Under the pieces are notes generated by a model. The model saw only the letters and a program-made list of their open reading frames with translations, was not told the origin of the DNA and ran no database searches. A stretch of 64,000 nucleotides of DNA from Flavobacteriales bacterium UBA952. Lineage in GTDB: Bacteria; Bacteroidota; Bacteroidia; Flavobacteriales_D; Crocinitomicaceae. This document shows positions 1 through 7,361 of this stretch, piece after piece. Where the stretch lies: positions 124,001 through 188,000 of the forward strand of contig DBCS01000008.1 of assembly GCA_002293185.1 (NCBI GenBank), given 5' to 3'. The first letter of the stretch is position 1. Every line of letters starts with the position of its first letter. Made by a program: the position numbers and the translations under genes.

Positions 1-1
1 A

Positions 2-775
2 TTGCAGTTAATAGCTACCTCTTTGTTGTTTTTATGTGCTGATTTTCAAATCACCGAACTTTGGGGTTGGTTGGGTATTCACCATATCTCACTCTGGATT
101 TCTATCCCTTTGGCCTATGCAGTGGTGATCTTCTTTATCAATGCTTTTAATCTTATCGACGGCATTGACGGCTTGTCTTCTTCTTTAGCTGCCTTTTTCT
201 TTAGCTTTTTTGCCGTAATGTATTTTTTTAGGCAAGAGTATACGTTGCTTATGGTTTGTGTATCTTTTGTAGGCATGTTCATTGCCTTTTTGCGCTACAA
301 CCTCAGCACGGACAAAAAAATCTTTATGGGAGACACCGGCTCTATGTTCATTGGCTTTATTCTATCAGCCTTAGTCATTGAAGTTATGTCTTCAGATTTC
401 CATAGTTATGTAAAAACCATGCAAGCCAGTAACCTGCCGCATGTCTTGATTGGCGTGTTGTATATTCCGGTGTTTGACTCCATTCGTATTTTCATTGCCA
501 GGGCTTCCAAAGGGAAGTCACCATTTGCCCCAGACCGCACGCACATTCACCACCTCCTCATGGACTACCACGGCTGGAAGCACCCCAAAACAAGTTTTGT
601 TATTGTACTGCTCAATGTGGGCATTATGCTTTTGGTGTGGCAAACGAGCGTACTCGCACCACAATGGGTAGTGGCAAGTATCCTGCTCGGCATCGGTATC
701 ATGATGTCTTTGTATTTACGAGACCTACGCCGCATCATTGAGGTGAGAAAGGTATTAGCCGATAAAAAGAAATAA
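2..775 (+). CDS. WecA/TagO-like undecaprenyl-phosphate sugar-1-phosphate transferase, 5'-truncated
   Basis: This is the 3' part of a polytopic membrane glycosyltransferase of family 4 (MraY/WecA/TagO). Such enzymes transfer a HexNAc-1-phosphate from a UDP-sugar to undecaprenyl phosphate, starting O-antigen, capsule or other surface glycans. The visible 257 residues hold the family motifs NLIDGIDGL (residues 50-58), MGDTGSMF (108-114) and the cytoplasmic His motif DRTHIHHLL (177-185), between several hydrophobic segments. The family is usually about 350 residues, so the N-terminus lies before the window and the first TTG is only the first codon seen. The substrate sugar cannot be told. A strong terminator follows the stop codon. 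Confidence 0.9.
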   Translation: MQLIATSLLFLCADFQITELWGWLGIHHISLWISIPLAYAVVIFFINAFNLIDGIDGLSSSLAAFFFSFFAVMYFFRQEYTLLMVCVSFVGMFIAFLRYNLSTDKKIFMGDTGSMFIGFILSALVIEVMSSDFHSYVKTMQASNLPHVLIGVLYIPVFDSIRIFIARASKGKSPFAPDRTHIHHLLMDYHGWKHPKTSFVIVLLNVGIMLLVWQTSVLAPQWVVASILLGIGIMMSLYLRDLRRIIEVRKVLADKKK

Positions 776-796
776 GTGTAATTGAAGTAAGTGCTC

Positions 797-837
797 AACA
801 AAAAAAGCCGTGTTCGAAAGAGCACGGCTTTTTTGTT
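797..837. terminator. Bidirectional rho-independent terminator
   Basis: A 9-bp stem (807-815 with 820-828, one G-U pair) closes on a GAAA tetraloop. It is flanked by an A-run at 800-806 and a T-run at 829-834, which extend the pairing. It sits between convergent genes ending at 775 (plus) and 862 (minus), so it can terminate both. Confidence 0.92.
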
Positions 838-861
838 GAAGCTAAAGCTTAGGAAGATAAC

Positions 862-1380
862 TTAAAAAGATCTGCGCACACCAATGATTGCGTTGGCGTA
901 GTTCTTCAGTTGTGTGTCGGTTTTGGTGTTGTTGTTGAGTGTAAAATCAAGCGTGAGCATTAATTTTTCGTTCAATTGCATGGTTGGCGTAAGGCCAATA
1001 GTGCGGTTCCAGGCGTCGTCGCCACGGAAGTAATAGCCGTCATTATACACAGCGTTGCTGTTGTTCGCCCAACCCAAACCTGCATGAAGGTCTATGCCAA
1101 ATTTACTCGGCGCTTCAGAGAAAATTGGTAGGAGGTGGAAGTTGGCTTGCAAGCCTGCACGCTTGATTCTTTCTTCGCCGACGATATTGTAGTTGAAGTC
1201 TAGGCGAGCGCCTACTACTTTGTTGAAGTCATAGGTAGTACCTGCATTAACACTGAGGCCATAGCCTATAGATTCAGAGATGTTCCAAAGATGACCACCA
1301 ACGCCTGCCTGAATATTCCAGCCTTGCGCAAAAGCATTGGCAGAAAGAACGATGCTTACTAGCGTAAATAATTTTTTCAT
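862..1380 (-). CDS. Small outer-membrane beta-barrel protein, unknown function
   Basis: This 172-aa protein has a clear signal peptide (MKKLFTLVSIVLSANAFAQ) followed by alternating hydrophobic/polar strands rich in Gly, Tyr and Asn. It ends in Phe (VRRSF), as expected for a Bam-inserted outer-membrane barrel. Its size suggests an OmpX/OmpW-like eight-stranded barrel. No ligand motif is visible. It is monocistronic and convergent with the upstream glycosyltransferase gene through a shared terminator. Confidence 0.75.
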   Translation of the reverse strand: MKKLFTLVSIVLSANAFAQGWNIQAGVGGHLWNISESIGYGLSVNAGTTYDFNKVVGARLDFNYNIVGEERIKRAGLQANFHLLPIFSEAPSKFGIDLHAGLGWANNSNAVYNDGYYFRGDDAWNRTIGLTPTMQLNEKLMLTLDFTLNNNTKTDTQLKNYANAIIGVRRSF

Positions 1381-1501
1381 TGTTTGTTGTTTTAAGTATA
1401 AAAGTAAGAAATAACAAGGCTTTTACGCTATTTGCTGCATAATGTTTCAATTAATTTAAAGACACCTTAATTTTAGATAGGGTTCTCCTATTTGAATTCC
1501 T

Positions 1502-1509
1502 TATTTTTA
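1502..1509 (+). promoter_or_regulatory. -7-like element TATTTTTA, 4 nt before the start codon
   Basis: TATTTTTA resembles the Bacteroidota -7 consensus TAnnTTTG with the last base changed. The ATG of the 253-aa barrel gene follows after 4 nt (TGGT), the spacing seen at several other genes here. No clear -33 TTG is visible. Confidence 0.4.
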
Positions 1510-1513
1510 TGGT

Positions 1514-2275
1514 ATGAATAGGTTTGCACGTATTTTTCTATTGGGCAGTTGTTTTCATTGCCACTTTAGCCACGCTCAGGTATCGGGTTCAGAACCCGTG
1601 GCGCTGCCCGTAGTGGGCATTCATTACGGTGGTGCGTTTAGCGGTGGCGATTTAGCAGCGCGCTACGGTTATTTCAATAGGTTAGGGCTAACAGCAGGCT
1701 ATAAGCTCAAGAGCAACTGGAGTTTTGGTCTGGAGTCGGACTTCTGGTTCTCAGACAACGTGCGCCTAACTGGTATTTTTGATCATTTGGTAGACGACGC
1801 AGGCAATATCACCAACGACCTCGGTATGCCAGCGTCTGTGTTGGTATACCCGCGTGGCGTCCATGTCAATGCCTATATTGGAAAGCTTTTTACGCTATCC
1901 AAGAACAACCAAAATAGCGGTATTTTAGTGCAGCTTAGCGGCGGCTATGTGCTGCACCGCTTGCGCATAGAAACCAACGACAACGTAGTACCTCAAATCG
2001 AGCTCGATTACAAAAAAGGCTATGACCGCCTCAGCACAGGCTTCAATACCCAACAATTTTTGGGCTACTCTTTTTTGAACAACCGCGGCTCTGTTAGTTT
2101 CTACGCAGGGCTCTATTTTCAGCAAGGCTTTACCTACAACCGACGCACCATCAATTTTGACCAACCCGACATCCCCGTCTCCACAGCCCGCCGCCTCGAC
2201 CTCCAAACGGGTTTCAGAGTAGGGTGGTACATTCCGTTTTATTCTGCCGAGCCCCGAGAGTATTATTATAATTGA
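1514..2275 (+). CDS. Putative outer-membrane beta-barrel protein, unknown function
   Basis: This 253-aa protein has an N-terminal signal sequence ending near SHAQ (residue 22). Amphipathic strand-like segments with many Tyr, Gly and Arg residues follow, such as RYGYFNRLGLTAGYKL and SVSFYAGLYFQQGF. This pattern fits an outer-membrane barrel of about 10-12 strands. The protein ends in EPREYYYN rather than a classical aromatic end. The ATG at 1514 follows a -7-like element by 4 nt. I do not recognise a named family, and the neighbours give no clear function. Confidence 0.7.
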   Translation: MNRFARIFLLGSCFHCHFSHAQVSGSEPVALPVVGIHYGGAFSGGDLAARYGYFNRLGLTAGYKLKSNWSFGLESDFWFSDNVRLTGIFDHLVDDAGNITNDLGMPASVLVYPRGVHVNAYIGKLFTLSKNNQNSGILVQLSGGYVLHRLRIETNDNVVPQIELDYKKGYDRLSTGFNTQQFLGYSFLNNRGSVSFYAGLYFQQGFTYNRRTINFDQPDIPVSTARRLDLQTGFRVGWYIPFYSAEPREYYYN

Positions 2276-2314
2276 TGAGTACAGACTTTCCCGGATAAAA
2301 TGGTTTCAAATTCT

Positions 2315-2354
2315 AAAAAAGCATGAAATATTTGGCTTTGAGCCCTGCTTTTTT
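2315..2354 (+). terminator. Probable terminator hairpin with nested stem
   Basis: AAAAAAGCA (2315-2323) pairs with TGCTTTTTT (2346-2354). Inside the loop GGCT (2334-2337) pairs with AGCC (2341-2344) across TTG. It lies 40 bases after the stop at 2275. The outer stem is AT-rich, so strength is uncertain. The rest of the 2276-2504 gap shows nothing else I can support. Confidence 0.45.
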
Positions 2355-2504
2355 AAATTTTCTGTGATCCATAACAGAAATAAACTTTACTTTTACATAA
2401 GTACCTGAATATCAGTTCTAATACAAATAAAAATCTATTTTTAGGTATAACATACGGTATAAATGCAACATCGTCTGAATAAGTAAAAACTATAATTTGA
2501 CTAA

Positions 2505-3497
2505 ATGAAAACAACGATATTTTTTATCAAATTATCAATCACTACAAGCTTTTTTGCTCAAACAGTGGGTAGTGGGATGACTGATATTGACGGCAACCTC
2601 TACAATACTGTTATAATCGGTACACAAGAGTGGGTAAGTGAAAATTTAAATGTTTCTAAATACAACGATGGGACAATCATACCAGAAGTAACAGACCCTG
2701 CTGCATGGGCAAACCTAACAACCGGTGCTTGGTGTTACTACAATAATGATCCAGCAAACGGCCTAATTTACGGTAAGTTATACAATTACTATGCAGTTGC
2801 AGGAGTACATGACACAATTGCAGCTACGCCAAATAAGGTTTTGGCCCCAATAGGCTTTCATGTGCCCACAGATACGAACTGGACCACCTTATCTGATTAT
2901 TTAGGTGGATTTAATGTCGCTGGTGGAGCTCTCAAAGAAATCGGTACGGCATATTGGATGAGCCCCAATACGGGTGCTACCAATAGCAGCGGATTTACAG
3001 GTCTTTCAGATGGTTTTTGTTGGTATTATGGCTCTTTTGGCGGAATGGGTCTTTACGCAAACTGGTGGAGTTCGACGTTGCATACCAACGTTTCCACAAA
3101 TACAGAAAGTGTCTGGATTCGACACTTGGATCATGATAACGCCGCTGTTACAAAAAACGCTGCATTAAAAGGGTGGGGTTTTTCCGTCCGCCTGCTCAAA
3201 GACACCTTGTTTAGCGATTCTCCTTCAAATATTGAAACAACTGAGGCAAAGCCCATTCATATTTATCCTAATCCTGCGACAGATAATGTGGTCATTGATT
3301 TAGGTGGTTTATCAACTTCGGGTAATTGGAATTACACTATTACTAATTCATTATGTCAAGAAATAAAAAAAGGTGAAATCAGCACCCAAAAAATCGTTAT
3401 AAACACAAATGATATTTCAGGTAAAGGGCTTTATTTCATTAAAATAATTGATGATTCAGGTAATTATTTTATTACTAAAAAAGTGCAATTTAATTAG
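2505..3497 (+). CDS. Secreted FISUMP-domain protein with T9SS type A sorting domain
   Basis: This 330-aa protein begins with a signal peptide (about residues 1-19, ending FFAQ). It then has the Fibrobacter-succinogenes-major-paralogous-type domain, recognised by DIDGNLYNTVIIGTQEW near residue 27, then WSSTLH and GFSVRLLKD near residue 240. The last 80 residues are a T9SS type A sorting domain, with the typical IYPNPATD start and GLYFIKI near the end. The protein should cross the outer membrane by type IX secretion and be released or anchored at the surface. The role of FISUMP domains is unknown; an adhesin-like or extracellular function is inference. The gene stands alone and is AT-richer than its neighbours. 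Confidence 0.88.
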   Translation: MKTTIFFIKLSITTSFFAQTVGSGMTDIDGNLYNTVIIGTQEWVSENLNVSKYNDGTIIPEVTDPAAWANLTTGAWCYYNNDPANGLIYGKLYNYYAVAGVHDTIAATPNKVLAPIGFHVPTDTNWTTLSDYLGGFNVAGGALKEIGTAYWMSPNTGATNSSGFTGLSDGFCWYYGSFGGMGLYANWWSSTLHTNVSTNTESVWIRHLDHDNAAVTKNAALKGWGFSVRLLKDTLFSDSPSNIETTEAKPIHIYPNPATDNVVIDLGGLSTSGNWNYTITNSLCQEIKKGEISTQKIVINTNDISGKGLYFIKIIDDSGNYFITKKVQFN

Positions 3498-3670
3498 TGT
3501 AAAAACTAATGTCAATGGAGCTTCGATTTAATAAAATTTGCGCAAAACATAAATTTATGATGTGAAATAAATAGAAATAAAAGCAAGTATATTCTACTTA
3601 TTATGTTTAGAAAATAATAGTAAAGTTTATATTTTCATTCCATTCAATTAATTTCGCGTTGATTCTTTTC

Positions 3671-4885
3671 ATGGGCTTTCTATATTCCTTCTCTATTATT
3701 TGTTACCAACTTCTGTTAAAAGTAGCAGCGCTATGGCACCCGAAAGCCAAGCTCTTGGTCAATGGGAGGAGAGAAACCTTTGAAATCCTAAAGAAGCTTC
3801 CCCGAACCTCCAACAAAAGATACTGGTTCCATTGTGCCTCTTTGGGAGAGTACGATATGGCGCTGCCTTTGATAGCCGCCTGTGTGGCTGCGGACCCGAA
3901 AGTAGAGATTGTCGTGAGTTTTTATTCGCCCTCAGGCATGCAACATTTTCACAAGCGCGGTTTTGTTGCGCACGCGGTGTTTTATTTGCCAGCCGATTTG
4001 CCTGCTACAATGAGGCGTTTGGTGCAGGCTGTTGCTGCAGACCGGCTTTACCTACTGAAATATGAATTTTGGCCCAATTTGTTGCGAGCAGCGCAAAATG
4101 CCAAGCTTGAAATCTATGCTGTCAATACCATTTTGCGCCCTTCGCAAGTGTATTTCAAGTGGTATGGTGAATTTTTTAGAAAGGCATTGCAACGTGTTGC
4201 CTATTTTGGGGTTCAAAATATGGCTACCCAAGAGCTACTCAAAGGAGCGGGTGTTGCTTCACAACAAATCGAAGTTTTAGGAGATTTACGTTGGAATCGG
4301 GTTTTGGAAGCCAAGCAAAATGCGCCAAGAAATTTGATCATAGAACGCTTTTGTAAAGGAAGCCAGCTCTTGATTTTAGGAAGTAGTTGGCCGCAAGAAG
4401 AAAACTTAGTGGCTCAATTGCAGACCGATCTTCACCTATTAATTGCACCACATGATGTATCGCGGGCGCATCTCGATACATTGAAAGCACAATTCCCGGA
4501 GGCCTTGTTGTATTCTCAATTGGAGAAGAACCCAGCGTCTTTTAACCCAACGGCAAAATTCATGATCCTCGATACCATTGGGCACCTCAGTTCGGCGTAT
4601 CAATACGGTAGTGTGGCTATGGTGGGCGGTGGTTTTAGCGGAAGTCTGCACAATATATTAGAGCCATTGGCTTACGGTTTGCCCGTGTTGTTTGGCCCCA
4701 AGCACCAGAAGTTCCCCGAAGCGCAGCAATTCCTTGATTTGGGCTTTGCTCAGCAAATTTCGAGTGCAAAAGAATTGGATATGGCCCTTAGGTACTTTAT
4801 GGAGCAACAAGAAAAATACCAAGAGACTATAACCCAGAAGGTATTCAATATGCAAGTAAAAATACCCATTAAGCTTGTAAATTGA
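3671..4885 (+). CDS. waaA: 3-deoxy-D-manno-octulosonic acid (Kdo) transferase
   Basis: This GT30-type enzyme transfers Kdo from CMP-Kdo to lipid IVA at the inner membrane, an essential step of lipid A-core assembly. The protein (404 aa from the ATG at 3671) shows an N-terminal membrane anchor, then WFHCASLGEYDMALPLI, the motif around the family's catalytic Glu. The C-terminal half carries VGGGFSGSLHNILEPLAYGLPVLFG, the nucleotide-sugar-binding region typical of WaaA. A TTG at 3659 adds four residues and sits only 2 nt after a TAATTTCG element, so either start is possible; I prefer the ATG. The upstream gap (3498-3658) is AT-rich without other clear signals. Confidence 0.93.
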   Translation: MGFLYSFSIICYQLLLKVAALWHPKAKLLVNGRRETFEILKKLPRTSNKRYWFHCASLGEYDMALPLIAACVAADPKVEIVVSFYSPSGMQHFHKRGFVAHAVFYLPADLPATMRRLVQAVAADRLYLLKYEFWPNLLRAAQNAKLEIYAVNTILRPSQVYFKWYGEFFRKALQRVAYFGVQNMATQELLKGAGVASQQIEVLGDLRWNRVLEAKQNAPRNLIIERFCKGSQLLILGSSWPQEENLVAQLQTDLHLLIAPHDVSRAHLDTLKAQFPEALLYSQLEKNPASFNPTAKFMILDTIGHLSSAYQYGSVAMVGGGFSGSLHNILEPLAYGLPVLFGPKHQKFPEAQQFLDLGFAQQISSAKELDMALRYFMEQQEKYQETITQKVFNMQVKIPIKLVN

Positions 4886-4931
4886 AAAAGCATATTACTC
4901 AGAGCTCGGCATCATGATGTCATGGAAGCTA

Positions 4932-6833
4932 TTAATAAGCGCGCTCGTTGCGTTTTTCCATCCAATTGATGAACGCTCTATTCACGACCTTATTGCCGCC
5001 AGGGGTAGGGTAGTTGCCGGTAAAGTACCAGTCTCCGGTGTGCTTAGGGCAGGCAATATGTAAGTTTTCTACACTTTGATAAATGATTTCTACTTTGGCT
5101 TGCATGCCAACAGGCGTGAGCATTTGGGCAATTTTGGCAGAGATTTCTACATCGGTAAATGGTTCGTAGATGCGCTGCACTACGTTCTTAACTTGTTCTT
5201 TGGGCAATTGCACTTGTTCGAGCGCTGCTTTGTAGACTTCGTCGATGAGTTGCGCTTTGCCGGTTTCTCGAAGCAGGGCAATGGCGGCTTCAAAAGCAAT
5301 GAAGTCTCCCATTTTGGCCATATCGATGCCGTAGCAGTCTGGGTAGCGGATTTGGGGTGCCGATGAAACCACGACAATTTTTTTAGGGCCTAATCGATCC
5401 AAAATGCGTAGAATACTTTGGCGAAGGGTGGTGCCGCGCACAATGCTGTCGTCGATCACGATGAGGTTGTCGGTGCCGCGGCGCACAGACCCGTAAGTGA
5501 TGTCGTAGACGTGCGCAACGAGGTCGTCGCGGGAGTCGTCTTGGGTAATGAACGTACGGAGCTTGGCGTCTTTGATAGCGATTTTCTCGATGCGCGCGCG
5601 TCGGTTGACCACCTCGGCGATGGCTTCAGTGCTTGCACCAGGGCCCAGCGCCTGAATTTGCTTGATTTTAGCTGCATTGAGTGCTTCTTCTAAGCCTTTG
5701 ATGAGCCCATAGAAAGAAACTTCAGCGGTATTCGGAATAAAAGAAAACACGCTGTTGTCGTAGTCGTGGCCAACGCTGTCTAAAACATCCTTGACAATTA
5801 AACGCCCTAGCGCCTTGCGTTCTTTATAGATATCTGCGTCTGAGCCTCTCGAGAAATAAATGCGTTCAAAAGAGCACTGCTTGAGCTCGCGCGGCGCATT
5901 GATTTCGATTTCTTTGACTTGTCCTTTTTTCTCAATGATCAGTGCATGGCCTGGTTTGAGTTCTCGGATGTCTTCTACTTTGAGGTTGAAGGCCGTTTGA
6001 ATCACGGGGCGCTCTGAAGCGACCACGCAAATTTCATCGTCTTCGTACCAGAATGCCGGGCGAATACCGCTGGGGTCTCGGAGCACAAAAGCAGCACCGT
6101 GGCCTAGTAAGCCAGCCATGGCGTAGCCGCCGTCCCAGCGGTCAGAGGCTTTCTTTAATATGTGGTCAATTTTGATTTCGTCTTGGATACGGCTGAATAT
6201 GTCAGCTTTGGCATAGCCAAGGCTTTTGTAGTGAGCGTAGAGTTCTTCGTTTTCGACATCGAGAAAATGCCCGATTTTTTCCATGACGGTGACGGTGTCG
6301 GATTTTTCTTTGGGGTGCTGCCCGAGCTCGACGAGCGTGCCAAAGAGTTCGTCGACGTTGGTGAGGTTGAAATTACCCGCCACAACAAGGTTGCGGGTCA
6401 TCCAGTTGCTTTGACGCAAGAAGGGATGGCAGCTTTCAATAGAATTGCGGCCGTAGGTGCCGTAGCGCAGATGCCCTAAAAAGACCTCGCCGGTAAAACC
6501 TACATTGCGCTTGAGGTAGTCGACGTCTTGGAGCGCTGCGGGGTTTTCGTCGTAAACGGCCTTGAATTTGGCATTGATTTGGTCGAAAATATCTTGGGTT
6601 GGGTTCTTTTGAACGGAGCGGGTACGAGAGATGTAGCGCTCTCCGGGTTGCATATCGAGCTTGATGTTGGCAATACCAGCGCCGTCTTGGCCGCGGTTGT
6701 GTTGCTTTTCCATCAACAAATGCATTTTGTTGAGGCCCCATAAGACTGATCCGTATTTGTCGAGGTAGTATTCCAGTGGTTTTTTGAGCCTTAAAAGGGC
6801 TATGCCACACTCGTGTTGAATTGGATCACTCAT
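4932..6833 (-). CDS. Amidophosphoribosyltransferase-like protein (long PurF paralogue)
   Basis: This 633-aa protein combines an N-terminal class II glutamine amidotransferase domain with a C-terminal phosphoribosyltransferase domain. HECGIA places the candidate nucleophile at Cys9, and NRGQDGAG follows near residue 47. The PRPP motif VIDDSIVRGTTL lies near residue 455. Standard PurF, which makes phosphoribosylamine in purine synthesis, is about 470-500 aa. Bacteroidota commonly carry a longer form of about 630 aa like this one beside a normal PurF. Cys9 is preceded by eight residues, so activity would need a cleaved propeptide. Function as the purine enzyme is likely but not certain. Confidence 0.85.
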   Translation of the reverse strand: MSDPIQHECGIALLRLKKPLEYYLDKYGSVLWGLNKMHLLMEKQHNRGQDGAGIANIKLDMQPGERYISRTRSVQKNPTQDIFDQINAKFKAVYDENPAALQDVDYLKRNVGFTGEVFLGHLRYGTYGRNSIESCHPFLRQSNWMTRNLVVAGNFNLTNVDELFGTLVELGQHPKEKSDTVTVMEKIGHFLDVENEELYAHYKSLGYAKADIFSRIQDEIKIDHILKKASDRWDGGYAMAGLLGHGAAFVLRDPSGIRPAFWYEDDEICVVASERPVIQTAFNLKVEDIRELKPGHALIIEKKGQVKEIEINAPRELKQCSFERIYFSRGSDADIYKERKALGRLIVKDVLDSVGHDYDNSVFSFIPNTAEVSFYGLIKGLEEALNAAKIKQIQALGPGASTEAIAEVVNRRARIEKIAIKDAKLRTFITQDDSRDDLVAHVYDITYGSVRRGTDNLIVIDDSIVRGTTLRQSILRILDRLGPKKIVVVSSAPQIRYPDCYGIDMAKMGDFIAFEAAIALLRETGKAQLIDEVYKAALEQVQLPKEQVKNVVQRIYEPFTDVEISAKIAQMLTPVGMQAKVEIIYQSVENLHIACPKHTGDWYFTGNYPTPGGNKVVNRAFINWMEKRNERAY

Positions 6834-6850
6834 GGTTGCGTATTTGGTGG

Positions 6851-6858
6851 CAAAGGTA
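6851..6858 (-). promoter_or_regulatory. -7 element TACCTTTG for the PurF-like gene
   Basis: Read on the minus strand this is TACCTTTG, a full match to TAnnTTTG, 17 nt before the ATG at 6833. No TTG is seen at the ideal -33 distance. Confidence 0.55.
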
Positions 6859-6870
6859 ACTTTTTATTTG

Positions 6871-6878
6871 TAAATTTA
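6871..6878 (+). promoter_or_regulatory. -7-like element TAAATTTA, 4 nt before a GTG start
   Basis: TAAATTTA, then CGTT, then the GTG start at 6883. It is back-to-back with the minus-strand TACCTTTG at 6851-6858, making a divergent promoter in a 49-bp intergenic region. Confidence 0.4.
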
Positions 6879-6882
6879 CGTT

Positions 6883-7314
6883 GTGAAATCCCTAGCAATC
6901 GTCTTTTTAATTGCTCTTCAACTCGCTTCGCAAGTCGGTATTCCTATTCATAAGCATTTCTGTGAAATGGACGGCGTCTTCGCTTCGGTTTTTGTGAAGG
7001 TTGATCACGAATGCAAAGAACCACACCCCGATTTACCCCCTTGTTGCCAGGCAACTCCTGCACAAGAAAAAGACGACTGCTGTTCAGATGAACTCGAGGT
7101 GGTCAAAACCGATATAGATCAACTGGCTTCTGCTCAGCAGCAGTTTACTTTTGAATCTTTGGAGGTACCGGTATTTTTGAATCCAAGATTTGAATGGGTC
7201 CTTTCACACCTAGTTGCAAATACTCAAATTTCTAAATCTCCTAAACATCGGCCGCCTCCACTTTGGCTCACCGGTAGGCAAATCCAAACTTTGCACCAAA
7301 CCTGGCAAATCTGA
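6883..7314 (+). CDS. HYC_CC_PP-type Cys-rich secreted protein, probable metal handling
   Basis: This 143-aa protein starts with GTG and has a hydrophobic signal segment (residues 1-20). It shows the pattern that gives the HYC_CC_PP family its name: HKHFC (residues 23-27), paired cysteines CC at 54-55 and 66-67, and a late HRPPPLW. The paired cysteines and histidines suggest binding of a soft metal such as copper, but the family's function is not established. It lies 47 bp before a TonB-dependent receptor that has its own CC motif and a secreted HMA protein, so the three probably act together. Confidence 0.75.
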   Translation: MKSLAIVFLIALQLASQVGIPIHKHFCEMDGVFASVFVKVDHECKEPHPDLPPCCQATPAQEKDDCCSDELEVVKTDIDQLASAQQQFTFESLEVPVFLNPRFEWVLSHLVANTQISKSPKHRPPPLWLTGRQIQTLHQTWQI

Positions 7315-7361
7315 CAAGACCTCAGTTGATTTCAACTTTTGTCTTATCAATCTAATATGTC

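Noticed and set aside
3493..3510. ATTAGT/ACTAAT inverted repeat after the FISUMP gene
   Set aside because: The stem is short and AT-only, and no T-run follows, so a terminator cannot be supported.
5418..5693. Long open frame antisense to the PurF-like gene (also 8070-8471, 6162-6479 and others)
   Set aside because: These frames lie inside well-recognised genes, have no domain or signal sequence, and low-complexity compositions expected of shadow frames.
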